Below are positions 1 through 8,180 of a stretch of DNA of 38,292 nucleotides, piece by piece. Under the pieces are notes generated by a model. That model did not search any database, was not told the origin of the DNA, and saw only the letters and a program-made list of their open reading frames with translations. The translations under genes were made by a program, and so were the position numbers. Positions within the stretch are counted from its first letter, which is position 1; each line of letters begins with the position of its first letter. The stretch comes from CAIQJJ01 sp964606085 (lineage in GTDB: Bacteria; Chloroflexota; Anaerolineae; Anaerolineales; UBA4823): positions 1-38,292 of the forward strand of contig CAZSFD010000048.1 of the NCBI GenBank assembly GCA_964606085.1. Direction: 5' to 3'.

Positions 1-16
1 TGCTCCCCCTCCCCCC

Positions 17-1564
17 ATGCTCCCCGATTTCCGCTCCCGCCAACGCGAGTACCTGCTCGAAATCAGCCAGGCCATCACGCAAGAGCTTGATCTCGACCGG
101 GTGCTGGCGCGCATCCTCGAAATTTCGGTCGAGATGCTGGCCGGGCAGGCCGGCCTGATTGCCCTGCGCCAGGACGAAGGCGGCTGGCAGACCGCGGCCA
201 CCTACGGCTTGCCCGATGCCCTGATCCCCTACCTCGACCCGCTGCTGGCCACCGCCGCCGACACCGACGACCCCGAACGCTTCGAACTGCCCGAAATCAA
301 CCGCCTGCTGCAAAACCTGGCGCGTTCGGTCAGCCTGGGGCTGCTCACCGGAGCCGGGCTGCCGCTGATCGCCCGGCAGCGCGTGGTGGGCATGATCTTC
401 GTCTTCCGCAGCTATTTGAGCATGTTCTCCTCGGCAGATCGCAACATGCTCAAGAGCTTCGCCGATCAGGCCGCCATTGCCGTCTCGAACGCCAGGCTCT
501 ACACCCAGGTCAGCCGCGAAAAGCAGCGCCTCGATGCCCTGCTCGACTCGGCTGCCGATGGCATGTTGATCTTGCTGCCCGATCACACCATCGAACGCGT
601 CAACCCCGCCTTTGAACACATGGTCGGGATCACCGCTGCCGACCTGCGCGGCCAACGCCACGAAGATGTGCTGCGCTGGGCCGAGCGACCGACTGGCAGC
701 ACGCTCGAACAGGCCGAAGCCGGCGGCTGGCCGCTGACCCGCCACGCCACACTCTACGTGGAAGGCAGCCTGGCACGCGACGATCAACCCCCCTTGCCGG
801 TGGGCATCACCTACGCCCCGCTCTTCTCTGCTGATGGGCGGCTGATCAATATCATCGCCACCTTGCGCGACATCACCCGCTTCCGCGAAGCCGATGAACT
901 CAAGCGCACCTTCGTCTCGGTGATCAGCCACGAACTGAAGACCCCCGTGGCGCTGATCAAGGGCTACGTGTCCACCCTGCGCCGTTCCGACGCCGCCTGG
1001 GAGCGCAGCGTGATGGAAGACAGCCTGGCTGTCATCGAGGAAGAAGCCGACCGCCTGGCGGGGATGATCGAAAACCTGCTGGACGCCTCGCGCCTGCAAG
1101 CCGGCGGCCTGAAGATCAACCTGTGCGACCTGTCGCTGCCCATGTTGGCGAACACCGCTGTCGAACGCTTCCGCACGCAAACGGAGCGCCATACCATCAC
1201 GGTAGATTTTCCTGCCGATTTCCCCGTGGTGCTGGCCGATGAAAGCCGCATCTACCAGGTGCTTTCCAACCTGATCGCCAATGCCATCAAATACGCCCCC
1301 GCAGGCGAAATCTGCATCTCTGGCACGGCCCGCCCCGACCAGGTGATCGTCTGCGTGGCTGACCAGGGGCCGGGCATCTCTGCCGAAGACCTGCCGCACG
1401 TCTTTGACCGTTTCTACCGCGCCGACCGGGCCAGCAAAACCACCAAGGGGGCCGGGCTGGGCCTCTACCTGGCGCGCGCCATCATCGAAGCGCACGGCGG
1501 GCGCATGTGGGTAGACCCGCAGCCGGGTGAGGGGGCAAGAATCTGTTTTTCGTTGCCGCGCTGA
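17..1564 (+). CDS. Sensor histidine kinase (GAF-PAS-HisKA-HATPase), possibly 5'-partial
   Basis: Cytoplasmic-type two-component sensor kinase of 515 aa. An N-terminal GAF-like domain (about residues 20-160) is followed by a PAS domain (about 170-290), a HisKA dimerisation domain with the H-box SHELKTP (phospho-acceptor His at about 305), and a C-terminal HATPase_c domain. In the ATPase domain the N box (NLIANAIKY), G1 box (DQGPGIS), F box (FDRFYR) and G2 box (GAGLGLYLAR) are all visible, so it should be catalytically competent. No transmembrane segment is seen, so the signal is probably sensed in the cytoplasm by GAF/PAS. No response regulator lies nearby; the partner may be upstream of the window or elsewhere. 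The reading frame stays open from base 2 to the ATG at 17 and no ribosome-binding site is visible in the C-rich upstream bases, so the true start may be outside the window. Confidence 0.93.
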   Translation: MLPDFRSRQREYLLEISQAITQELDLDRVLARILEISVEMLAGQAGLIALRQDEGGWQTAATYGLPDALIPYLDPLLATAADTDDPERFELPEINRLLQNLARSVSLGLLTGAGLPLIARQRVVGMIFVFRSYLSMFSSADRNMLKSFADQAAIAVSNARLYTQVSREKQRLDALLDSAADGMLILLPDHTIERVNPAFEHMVGITAADLRGQRHEDVLRWAERPTGSTLEQAEAGGWPLTRHATLYVEGSLARDDQPPLPVGITYAPLFSADGRLINIIATLRDITRFREADELKRTFVSVISHELKTPVALIKGYVSTLRRSDAAWERSVMEDSLAVIEEEADRLAGMIENLLDASRLQAGGLKINLCDLSLPMLANTAVERFRTQTERHTITVDFPADFPVVLADESRIYQVLSNLIANAIKYAPAGEICISGTARPDQVIVCVADQGPGISAEDLPHVFDRFYRADRASKTTKGAGLGLYLARAIIEAHGGRMWVDPQPGEGARICFSLPR

Positions 1565-1574
1565 TTTTTGACAC

Positions 1575-1603
1575 TTGACACATCCCCCCATCGGCATCAT
1601 ACT
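1575..1603 (+). promoter_or_regulatory. Candidate sigma-70-type promoter for the CpXC gene
   Basis: TTGACA at 1575-1580, a 17-nt spacer and CATACT at 1598-1603 match a housekeeping promoter with four of six -10 positions. It lies 68 nt upstream of the ATG at 1671, just after the kinase stop codon. Prediction from sequence alone. Confidence 0.45.
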
Positions 1604-1670
1604 TGCCCCCTGGCATCGCTGCCCAAGCCTTATTCTGCAATCATCAATCCTCAATCGTTAGGAGTTTTCC

Positions 1671-3020
1671 ATGCCCCGCACCCAAATTGCCTGCCCCAAC
1701 TGCCGCCAGCCGGCCGTGGCTGAGATTGAACAGCTTTTCGATGTTTCTGCTGACCCGCAGGCCAAGCAGCGCCTGCTTTCTGGTCAGACCAACATCGTGC
1801 AATGCCAGAGCTGCGGCTATGTGGGCCGGCTGCCCACCCCCATTGTGTACCACGACCCCGAAAAAGAACTGCTGCTGACCTTTGCACCGCCCGAAATGGG
1901 GCTGAAATTGCAAGATCAAGAGCGCATCTTGGGGCCGTTAATCAAAAAAGCGGTGGATGCCCTGCCGATGGAGAAGCGTAAGGCCTACCTGTTCCGCCCA
2001 CAGAGCATCCTCACCTTCCAGGGGCTGATGGAGCGCATCCTCGAAGCCGATGGCATCACCAAGGAAATGATCCAGGCGCAGCAGAAGAAGATGCAACTGC
2101 TCCAGCGCCTCGCCAACGTCACCGCTGACGATGTGTTGGCCGAGATCGTCAAGCAAGATGGGTCGTTGATGGATGCGGAATTTTTTGGCCTGCTCAACCG
2201 GGTGATCGAAGCCTCGATGATGGGCGGCGACCGCAACGCTGCCCAGGCGCTGCTGGCCTTACAACAGAAACTCCTGCCTCTCACCGAATATGGCCGCCAG
2301 GTGCAGGCCCAAAGCCAGGAAGTGCAGGCGGCGATGAAATCGCTGCAAGACCTGGGCCAGGAACTCACCCGCGAAAAACTGCTCGACCTGGTGATTGCCG
2401 CCCCCACCGACATCCGCGTCGAAGCCCTGGCCAGCATGGCCCGCGCCGGCATGGATTACGTCTTCTTCCAACTGCTCAGCGAGAAAATTGACAAAGCCAG
2501 CGGCGACCAGAAACAGAAACTCTCTGCCCTGCGCGAACGCCTGCTCGCCGTCACCCGCGAAGTGGACCTGCAAATGGAAGCACGCGCCGCCCAATCGAAA
2601 CAACTGCTCGAAGCCATCCTGGCCGAAGCCGATATCGAAGGCGCCATGATGCAAGCCCTGCAAGCCCAGGCCATTGACGATTTCTTCATGCAAGCCTTCG
2701 CCGCCGCCCAGGAAGCCGCCCGCAAAGCCGCCAATTTCGATCAACTGGCCAAACTTGGCAAAATCCAAAAAGTACTCGAAGAAGCCAGCGCCCCGCCGCC
2801 CGAACTGGCGCTGATCCAGGAATTGCTCGAAACCGAAGATGACGCCGCCATGCAGGCCAGGCTGGATGTCCACCGCAACGAAATCACCCCCCAATTGACC
2901 GAAATGCTGGGCACGCTCATGTCGCAGCCTCAGGTCGCCGAAGACGCCGACCTGGGCGCACGCCTGCAAACGCTCTACGGCATGGTCGTGCGCATCTCGA
3001 TGGAAAATAGTATGAAATAG
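1671..3020 (+). CDS. CpXC domain protein
   Basis: A 449-aa soluble protein. The N-terminal 60 residues have two CxxC pairs (Cys8/Cys11 in CPNC and Cys45/Cys48 in CQSC), the pattern of the CpXC domain, which probably binds one metal ion such as zinc. The rest (about 90-449) is Gln/Ala/Glu/Leu-rich, predicted almost wholly helical, with stretches suggesting coiled coil. The function of CpXC proteins is not established. The ATG at 1671 has a good Shine-Dalgarno (TTAGGAG, about 1658-1664). A 75-aa membrane protein starts 5 nt after the stop, so the two are probably co-transcribed. The long helical part suggests a scaffold or adaptor role, but that is inference. Confidence 0.85.
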   Translation: MPRTQIACPNCRQPAVAEIEQLFDVSADPQAKQRLLSGQTNIVQCQSCGYVGRLPTPIVYHDPEKELLLTFAPPEMGLKLQDQERILGPLIKKAVDALPMEKRKAYLFRPQSILTFQGLMERILEADGITKEMIQAQQKKMQLLQRLANVTADDVLAEIVKQDGSLMDAEFFGLLNRVIEASMMGGDRNAAQALLALQQKLLPLTEYGRQVQAQSQEVQAAMKSLQDLGQELTREKLLDLVIAAPTDIRVEALASMARAGMDYVFFQLLSEKIDKASGDQKQKLSALRERLLAVTREVDLQMEARAAQSKQLLEAILAEADIEGAMMQALQAQAIDDFFMQAFAAAQEAARKAANFDQLAKLGKIQKVLEEASAPPPELALIQELLETEDDAAMQARLDVHRNEITPQLTEMLGTLMSQPQVAEDADLGARLQTLYGMVVRISMENSMK

Positions 3021-3025
3021 CGATC

Positions 3026-3253
3026 ATGTCCCGTGACCTGCGCCGCTACGCCCGCGACACCAACATCCGCCTGTTCGTTGGTTTCCTGCTGATCTTGTTC
3101 GTGGTCGGCGATGGTTTGATTGGGGTCATCTACGGCCGGGAGGCTGCCATCTTCGGATTGCTGTGCCTCCTGGCCGGTTTGTTTCCGCTGCTGCTGATTG
3201 CATTGGCCTTGTGGGGGATTGACCTGTTTTTGCACAAGATGGGTGATCGCTAA
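3026..3253 (+). CDS. Small two-helix membrane protein
   Basis: A 75-aa protein with a basic, polar N-terminus (about 15 residues) followed by two hydrophobic segments (roughly 16-36 and 40-68) joined by a short turn containing YGREA, so a helical hairpin in the membrane. No enzymatic motif is seen and I do not recognise a named family. It starts 5 nt after the CpXC gene, which supports translation as the second gene of that unit. It could be a membrane anchor for the CpXC protein (inference). Confidence 0.7.
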   Translation: MSRDLRRYARDTNIRLFVGFLLILFVVGDGLIGVIYGREAAIFGLLCLLAGLFPLLLIALALWGIDLFLHKMGDR

Positions 3254-3297
3254 GGCCACCCTGCCACCGATTGAAATCGGCGTCTGAAACAGCCAAA

Positions 3298-3385
3298 AAC
3301 CTGCTTAAGCAGGTTGCCCATTGCACCCTTCACAAACCACGAATAAAACCAACCTGCACGAATTATTGGTTTTTTATTCGTGGTT
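3298..3385. repeat. Two palindromic intergenic elements
   Basis: An 18-nt perfect palindrome (AACCTGCTTAAGCAGGTT, 3298-3315) is followed by a longer inverted repeat whose arms begin at 3335 (AACCACGAATAAAA) and end at 3385 (TTTTATTCGTGGTT). They fill most of the 270-nt gap between the small membrane protein and the ATP-grasp gene. They resemble dispersed palindromic repeats of large-genome bacteria. They could also act as a terminator for the upstream pair. Confidence 0.6.
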
Positions 3386-3523
3386 CACCCTGAGCGTATC
3401 TTGCCGTCCATCATGGCGAATCGCAGAGAGCCTGCCTGAAAAACATTGTCCTACGCGGGCTTTGTGGTAAAACATGGGTTTGGAAATCCATCCAATCTGC
3501 ACGCCCGCTCAGGAGACACCCCC

Positions 3524-4585
3524 ATGAAAAAGTTCCGTGTTGCTCTGCTTGCCAACTTAAAAGTCAATGCTCCCAAGTTTGAAGGCATGCCCGAAGACCA
3601 GTGGGACGACCTCGACTCCGAAAAAACCATCCACGCCCTCACCGAGGCCATTCGCGCCGGTGGGCATGTCTGTGAGTTTTTCGAAGGTGATCTCACCCTG
3701 GTCGAAAAACTGCCCAAATTCCGCCCCGATATCTGCTTCAATATCTGCGAAGGACACTTCGGCAACGCCCGCGAAGCCCACGTTCCCGCCCTGCTCGAAA
3801 TGATGCGCATTCCCTACACCGGTTCGAGCGTAGATACGCTGGCCCTGGCCCTCGACAAGCCAATGACCAAGCGCATCCTCACCTACCACGACCTGCCCAC
3901 CCCCACCTTTCAGAGCTTCGAGCGCGTAGACGAACCACTCAACGACGACATGCAATTTCCCCTCTTCGTCAAGCCCAGCAGCGAAGGCACGGGCATGGGC
4001 GTCTCCAAAAAATCCATCGTCAACAACGAAACCGAGCTGCGCGAGCAACTGGCCTACATCATTGGCCGCTACAAAGAGACCGCCCTGGTCGAAAAATACA
4101 TCGAAGGCCGCGAAGTCACCGTTGGGCTGGTGGGCAACCTGGTTGGCCCCGTTTCTCGCCGCCTGCCTGATGACGAAGACGCCCCCCGCGTGCAGGCTGG
4201 CCTGCGCTTCTTCCCGCCGATGGAAGTAGACCTCAAGCCCTACGAAACCACCGATGTGGTCTACAGTAACCGCCTGAAAGTGGCCCTGGCTGACCAACTC
4301 GATTACCTCTGCCCCGCCCCCCTCGACGATGACATGGTGGACGAACTCAACTGGCTCACCGCCGCCGTCTTCCGCGTCACCGGCGCGCTGGATGTGTCAC
4401 GGGTAGATTTCCGCCTCAACGTCCACGAAAACTGGAAGCCCTACATCCTCGAAATCAACCCTCTGCCGGGCCTTTCACCGGGCATCTCCGACCTGGTTAT
4501 CGAAGCCGCCGCCGAAGGCGTGGGTCACGCCCATCTGGTCAACATGATCCTCGATACCGCCCTCAAGCGCCACGGCTTACGCTAA
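3524..4585 (+). CDS. D-alanine--D-alanine ligase-like ATP-grasp protein
   Basis: A 353-aa ATP-grasp enzyme. It has an N-terminal alpha/beta domain of the Ddl type (ICEGHFGNAREAHVPALLEMM, read as two overlapping motifs: glycine-containing loop and the Glu of the substrate site), then the ATP-grasp fold with FVKPSSEGTGMGV as the nucleotide loop and LEINPLPGLSPG as the Mg-binding Glu/Asn and C-terminal substrate loop. Members join D-amino acids for peptidoglycan or related dipeptides; this one may be the cell's D-Ala-D-Ala ligase or a paralogue with another specificity. A TTG 78 nt upstream could extend the frame, but the ATG at 3524 follows AGGAG at 3511-3515 and matches the normal start of the fold. 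Its 3' end overlaps by 9 nt that of the converging RNA methyltransferase gene. Confidence 0.88.
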   Translation: MKKFRVALLANLKVNAPKFEGMPEDQWDDLDSEKTIHALTEAIRAGGHVCEFFEGDLTLVEKLPKFRPDICFNICEGHFGNAREAHVPALLEMMRIPYTGSSVDTLALALDKPMTKRILTYHDLPTPTFQSFERVDEPLNDDMQFPLFVKPSSEGTGMGVSKKSIVNNETELREQLAYIIGRYKETALVEKYIEGREVTVGLVGNLVGPVSRRLPDDEDAPRVQAGLRFFPPMEVDLKPYETTDVVYSNRLKVALADQLDYLCPAPLDDDMVDELNWLTAAVFRVTGALDVSRVDFRLNVHENWKPYILEINPLPGLSPGISDLVIEAAAEGVGHAHLVNMILDTALKRHGLR

Positions 4586-5695
4586 CCCCCGCACCTTCCC
4601 CATCGCCAGCAACACCGCAATCCCGCCGTTTTCGAGCGGGATTTTTCTTTCAAAGGCCAACCGGGTTTGCCGCAGCAGCGCCTCATCGCTGCACAGCAGC
4701 GCCGCCCGCCAAACGCTGAATTTCTGGCGCAGCACATCGCCAAAACGGGCGTACAGGTTGCGCAAATCCTTGCCACCGCTCACCCGCTCGCCGTACGGCG
4801 GATTTGTCACCACCCACCCTGGCCCGGCCATCGGCTCAAGCGCTGAAACCGCCCGCTGCGTAAAGTCAATATATTCGGCCACGCCCGCCCGCTCAGCGTT
4901 GGCCTGGCACATCTGGATCGCCCCGGCATCCCGGTCAGACGCGGTGATTTTGGGAAGCGTGCTGCCCCGCTGTGACTCCGCATCTCGCAACATCTCCTGC
5001 CAGGCGTCTCCGTCGAAGCCGGGCCACTGCTCAAACTGGAAGCGCCGCCTCAGCCCCGGGGCGATCCCCAACCCCAGGCAGGCCGCCTCAATCGGAATCG
5101 TCCCCGACCCGCAAAACGGATCGAGCAGCGGCGCACGGCCATCCCAGCCGGCTGCCAGCAGCATCCCCGCCGCTAACGTCTCGCGCAGCGGCGCTTTTGC
5201 CACCGCCAGTTTATAGCCGCGCCGGTGCAAATGCTCCCCCGATGAATCCACCCGCACCGTGCAGCGATCCTGGTCGAGACGGATGAGAATGCGTTGCGCG
5301 TTCTCGCCCGCGGCGGGCGGCGGCGCGGCGCCCAGCCGTTCGCCAATTGCCTGCTCCACATGCCGGGCGATGTCGCGCTTCATGCTCAGGCGCGAGCGCT
5401 GGCTGGTCACATGAACATCTACAGGCTGGCCGGGCAGCAGATAGCGTTCCCAGGGCAGTTGGCTGGCCTTCTGATGCAGCCCGGCAAAGCCCTCGGCCAC
5501 GAAATCCATGCCAACCTGCGCCTGCACCCGGCTGGCGGTGCGCAGCCACAGGTTGGCGCGATACATATCTGCCAGATCGCCATCAAAAGCCACCCCGCCC
5601 GAAGCATCGCTGGCAGCGATTTCCAGGCCCAGCGCTTTCATCTCTTGGGCCAGGCAGGCTTCCAAACCGGGAGCGCAAACAGCAAAAAGTTTCAT
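4577..5695 (-). CDS. THUMP-domain class I SAM-dependent RNA methyltransferase
   Basis: A 372-aa protein of the RlmL N-terminal-half/YpsC type. The N-terminal region (about 1-60) and THUMP domain (about 60-160) bind RNA. The Rossmann methyltransferase domain has motif I DPFCGSGT at 192-199 and the catalytic NPPYGER at 298-304, typical of guanine-N2 methyltransferases acting on 23S rRNA or tRNA. The exact target base cannot be told from sequence. The start is the ATG at 5695, 87 nt from the divergently transcribed dehydrogenase gene. Its last 9 nt overlap the end of the ATP-grasp gene. Confidence 0.9.
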   Translation of the reverse strand: MKLFAVCAPGLEACLAQEMKALGLEIAASDASGGVAFDGDLADMYRANLWLRTASRVQAQVGMDFVAEGFAGLHQKASQLPWERYLLPGQPVDVHVTSQRSRLSMKRDIARHVEQAIGERLGAAPPPAAGENAQRILIRLDQDRCTVRVDSSGEHLHRRGYKLAVAKAPLRETLAAGMLLAAGWDGRAPLLDPFCGSGTIPIEAACLGLGIAPGLRRRFQFEQWPGFDGDAWQEMLRDAESQRGSTLPKITASDRDAGAIQMCQANAERAGVAEYIDFTQRAVSALEPMAGPGWVVTNPPYGERVSGGKDLRNLYARFGDVLRQKFSVWRAALLCSDEALLRQTRLAFERKIPLENGGIAVLLAMGKVRGLA

Positions 5696-5734
5696 CCTAA
5701 AAATTCCTTGTCATGGAAAGTAGTATACCAAAGG

Positions 5735-5740
5735 TATAAT
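5735..5740 (+). promoter_or_regulatory. Candidate -10 box (TATAATCGG) for the dehydrogenase gene
   Basis: A consensus TATAAT followed by CGG lies 43 nt upstream of the ATG at 5783 in the short divergent intergenic region. No well-spaced -35 is clear (TTGTCA at 5709 is 20 nt away). The same TATAATCGG string recurs at 34353 and 38229. Confidence 0.4.
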
Positions 5741-5782
5741 CGGCCCTACATTATCCAGTTTATCAAGTTCCAGAGGTGTTTC

Positions 5783-6865
5783 ATGCCCCCTACCAAAACC
5801 ATCGTCGTCCTCGAAGGCGACCAGACCGGCCAGGAATTGCTCGAAGAGAGCCTGCGCGTGCTCTCCCCCGAAGTGACGCGCGTGCCGACCGAATTTGTGC
5901 GCTTCAACCTTGCGCTCGCAAACCGCCGCGCCACCCAAAACCAGGTGGTGTGCGATGCCGCCGATGCCATGGTCAAGACCGGCCTGGCGCTCAAAGCGGC
6001 CACCATCACCCCTGAGACGAAAGGCGATGTGGGTTCGCCCAACGCCATTTTGCGCGAGGCGATGAACGGCAAGGTGATTTTGCGCACCGGGCGGCGCATT
6101 CCGGGCGTGCGGCCCGTGGCCGGCGTTCACGCCCCCATTGCCGTGGTGCGTATGGCCGTAGACGATGCCTACAACGCCAAAGAATGGCGCGAGCCGCTTG
6201 GCGATGACGAAATCGCCTTCCGCACCGAAAAAATCTCCCGTTCCACCTGCCGCGCTGTGTCTGAGTTTGCCTTTCAATACGCTCAGAAGGTGGGGGCGAA
6301 GGTGTTTGGCGGGCCGAAGTACACCGTCAGCCCGGTGTACGAGGGCATGTTCAAAGAGGAGATGGATGCCGCCCACGAACGCCACCCGGCTGTGCGCTAC
6401 GAACCACAGCTCATTGACGCCACCCTGGCCCTGCTGCTGACCTCGGCGGGCGATGGCATGGTCATCCCCTCGCTCAACCGCGATGGCGACCTGCTCTCCG
6501 ATTTGGTGCTGCAAATGTTCGGCACCATTGCCGGGTCTGAGTCGCTGGTGTTGGCCTTCGATAAGACGGACACCCAGGTTAAAACGGTGATGGCCGAGGC
6601 GCCGCACGGCACCGCCCCCGCCCTGCAAGGCAAGAACATTGCCAACCCCATGGCGATGATTTTAGCCGGCGCGGCGCTGCTGACCTATTTCGGCAGCCCC
6701 GAGGCCGACCGGGCCTCGCGCGCCATCTACGAAGCGGTTTTCGAGGCCATCTACGAGGGCCAGAAAACGGCTGACCTGGGCGGGCAGTGTACGACGAGCG
6801 AGTTCGCCGATACCGTCATCCGCCGGGTGAACACCAAGCTGGAAGTGTGGAGCGCCCTGGGCTAA
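5783..6865 (+). CDS. Isocitrate/isopropylmalate dehydrogenase family protein with divergent active site
   Basis: A 360-aa member of the beta-decarboxylating dehydrogenase superfamily. The C-terminal half is typical: the signature region LNRDGDLLSDL (Asp residues for Mg2+ binding) and the cofactor loop EAPHGTAPALQGKNIANP. The central catalytic part differs from textbook enzymes. The usual tyrosine motif of the ENTEG-Y type reads VDDAYNAKEWREP, and the usual catalytic Lys region reads GGPKYTVSPVYEG. It may be a clade-specific isocitrate dehydrogenase or use another 2-hydroxy acid. The ATG at 5783 follows AGAGGTG; the frame is open far upstream across the divergent gene, which is not meaningful. 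A strong hairpin follows the stop. Confidence 0.8.
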   Translation: MPPTKTIVVLEGDQTGQELLEESLRVLSPEVTRVPTEFVRFNLALANRRATQNQVVCDAADAMVKTGLALKAATITPETKGDVGSPNAILREAMNGKVILRTGRRIPGVRPVAGVHAPIAVVRMAVDDAYNAKEWREPLGDDEIAFRTEKISRSTCRAVSEFAFQYAQKVGAKVFGGPKYTVSPVYEGMFKEEMDAAHERHPAVRYEPQLIDATLALLLTSAGDGMVIPSLNRDGDLLSDLVLQMFGTIAGSESLVLAFDKTDTQVKTVMAEAPHGTAPALQGKNIANPMAMILAGAALLTYFGSPEADRASRAIYEAVFEAIYEGQKTADLGGQCTTSEFADTVIRRVNTKLEVWSALG

Positions 6866-6897
6866 ATCTTGAAATTAGCCAGTTGACCAGGATAAAG

Positions 6898-6932
6898 ACG
6901 ACTCTCGGCCAGTTGTATTGGCCGAGAGTCGT
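6898..6932 (+). terminator. Hairpin after the dehydrogenase gene
   Basis: A perfect 14-bp stem (ACGACTCTCGGCCA at 6898-6911 with its complement at 6919-6932) and a 7-nt loop lie 32 nt after the stop codon. There is no U-tract, so this is a terminator-like hairpin rather than a classical intrinsic terminator. Confidence 0.55.
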
Positions 6933-6995
6933 GCTATGATAGGAATGCTCTTTCAAAACTATCACGACGGCGAAGATTTTGGGCGATTGCGCCAT

Positions 6996-7081
6996 GTTTA
7001 ACGCAAAGCCGCAAAGCCGCAAAGATGCCAAGTTTTATGGTTTTCTTGGCGACTCTGCGCCTTTGCGACTTTGCGTTAAAC
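6996..7081. repeat. 86-bp imperfect palindromic repeat (MITE-like)
   Basis: The ends are a 13-nt perfect inverted repeat (GTTTAACGCAAAG at 6996-7008, complement at 7069-7081). Inside, GCAAAG-type units repeat on the left arm and CTTTGCG-type units on the right, with CCAAG/CTTGG near the centre. It lies in the 409-nt gap between the dehydrogenase and the first LiaF-like gene. A 63-aa open frame across it is most likely spurious. The rest of the gap holds the hairpin at 6898 and the leader element at 7185. Confidence 0.7.
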
Positions 7082-7184
7082 TTTTGGTTGCGGCTGGAAG
7101 CCGCGCCATGATCTGCGTAGTGTCATGCAACCCGGCTTTTTCTAAGCCGTATACGAGATCATCACCGTAACGGCCTGCACAAAA

Positions 7185-7274
7185 GTGCCTAACCCGTGAA
7201 ATCCTTGCGCAAAAACAAGAATTTCCCCGATTAGTGCGCTGAACGTTCCGCTTTATGCGGGTTAGGAGTTATTC
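7185..7274 (+). promoter_or_regulatory. Leader element copy A, structured 5' region with sequestrable RBS
   Basis: This 90-nt leader is nearly repeated at 10887-10977 in front of the other LiaF-like gene; the 24 bases from GTTCCGC to TTAGGAG are identical. CCTAACCCG at 7188-7196 can pair over 9 bp with CGGGTTAGG at 7258-7266, which contains the Shine-Dalgarno AGGAG (7264-7268). A short competing hairpin (CCGC 7248-7251 / GCGG 7257-7260) shares bases 7258-7260 with that long-range stem, so the two are mutually exclusive. This suggests a switch acting on translation of the LiaF-like protein. No known riboswitch class is recognised. Confidence 0.6.
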
Positions 7275-8066
7275 ATGCGACAGGGTAATCTTTTCTGGGG
7301 CTTTGTCTTGATCGTGGGCGGCGCCATCTTGCTGCTCAATCAGATGGGCTTTTTTGGCAACATCAATATCTGGGGTATTTTGTGGCCGGTCTTTTTGATC
7401 TTGCTGGGGGCGTGGATTTTGTTGGGCCGCGTCTTGTGGCGCGGCGGCAGCAAGGAAGCGAAGATCGAACTGGATGGCGCAACCCGCGGGCGCGTGGTTT
7501 TCAAGCATGGGGCCGGCCGCCTGAACGTGCGTGCTGGCGACGATGACGATGACCTGCTCGAAGGCGAGTTTGGCGGCGGCGTGGATGTGGCCTCGCGGCG
7601 CAGCAGCGCGGACACGCTCGAAGCCACCCTCAGCGTCCCACCGACGGCCATCCCCTGGTCTGGCGGCGTGGGCTACTCGCTGGATTGGGAAGTCAAACTC
7701 AACCCGCGCATTCCGCTGGCGCTCGAATTTAACACCGGCGCTGGCGAAAACACCTTCGATTTGACCAGCCTCAAGGTCGAAGACATCCGCCTGCACACCG
7801 GGGCCAGCGCTTCGACGATCAAACTGCCGGCCAACGCCAGTTTCACCAGGCTATCAGTCGAATCGGGTGCGGCCTCCGTGGTCATCCACGTCCCCGAAGG
7901 CGTCGCCGCCCGCATCCACACCGAAGGCGGCCTGGCATCCTTCAACATCAACGCCGCCCGTTTCCCTCGCGCCGGCAATCTCCACCAATCCCCCGACTAC
8001 GACACCGCCGCCAACAAAGTCGAGATCAACATTCAGACGGGCGTCGGCTCGGCGGAAGTTCACTAG
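7275..8066 (+). CDS. LiaF-like membrane protein (LiaI-LiaF TM region plus C-terminal beta domain)
   Basis: A 263-aa protein. Residues 1-52 form two hydrophobic segments of the LiaI/LiaF transmembrane type (FWGFVLIVGGAILLLNQMG, then IWGILWPVFLILLGAWILL). The remainder (about 70-263) is a soluble beta-rich domain with the repeated pattern seen in LiaF-type C-terminal domains (FNTGAGENTFDL, VESGAASVVIHVP, IQTGVGSAEVH). Family members take part in sensing cell-envelope damage together with PspC-type proteins, and both kinds lie within 3.6 kb here. The start at 7275 is fixed by AGGAG at 7264-7268 and by the conserved leader. Downstream is a repeat-rich 114-nt gap before pncB. Confidence 0.85.
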   Translation: MRQGNLFWGFVLIVGGAILLLNQMGFFGNINIWGILWPVFLILLGAWILLGRVLWRGGSKEAKIELDGATRGRVVFKHGAGRLNVRAGDDDDDLLEGEFGGGVDVASRRSSADTLEATLSVPPTAIPWSGGVGYSLDWEVKLNPRIPLALEFNTGAGENTFDLTSLKVEDIRLHTGASASTIKLPANASFTRLSVESGAASVVIHVPEGVAARIHTEGGLASFNINAARFPRAGNLHQSPDYDTAANKVEINIQTGVGSAEVH

Positions 8067-8067
8067 A

Positions 8068-8180
8068 GGCAAGGGGGCAGGGAGCAAGGGGCAAGTGGCA
8101 AGGAGTAAGGAGCAAGTCAAGCCCCTACCACCCGCTACCTGCCACCTGCTACCCGCCACCTGCTACCCGCCACCTGCTAC
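8068..8180. repeat. Purine/pyrimidine-asymmetric short tandem repeats abutting pncB
   Basis: The left half is built of AGCAAGG/GGCAAG-like units (purine-rich). The right half consists of 14-nt units of the form CCACCTGCTACCCG repeated about three times up to the ATG at 8181. The two halves are roughly complementary in composition. No Shine-Dalgarno is visible for pncB, whose leader is entirely repeat sequence. Confidence 0.75.

Noticed and set aside
5294..5782. N-terminal extension of the dehydrogenase frame
   Set aside because: Runs antisense through the RNA methyltransferase gene; the ATG at 5783 has an RBS and fits the family's N-terminus.
6979..7170. 63-aa open frame
   Set aside because: Lies over the palindromic repeat, has no RBS and an Arg/Cys/Lys-rich, unrecognisable translation.
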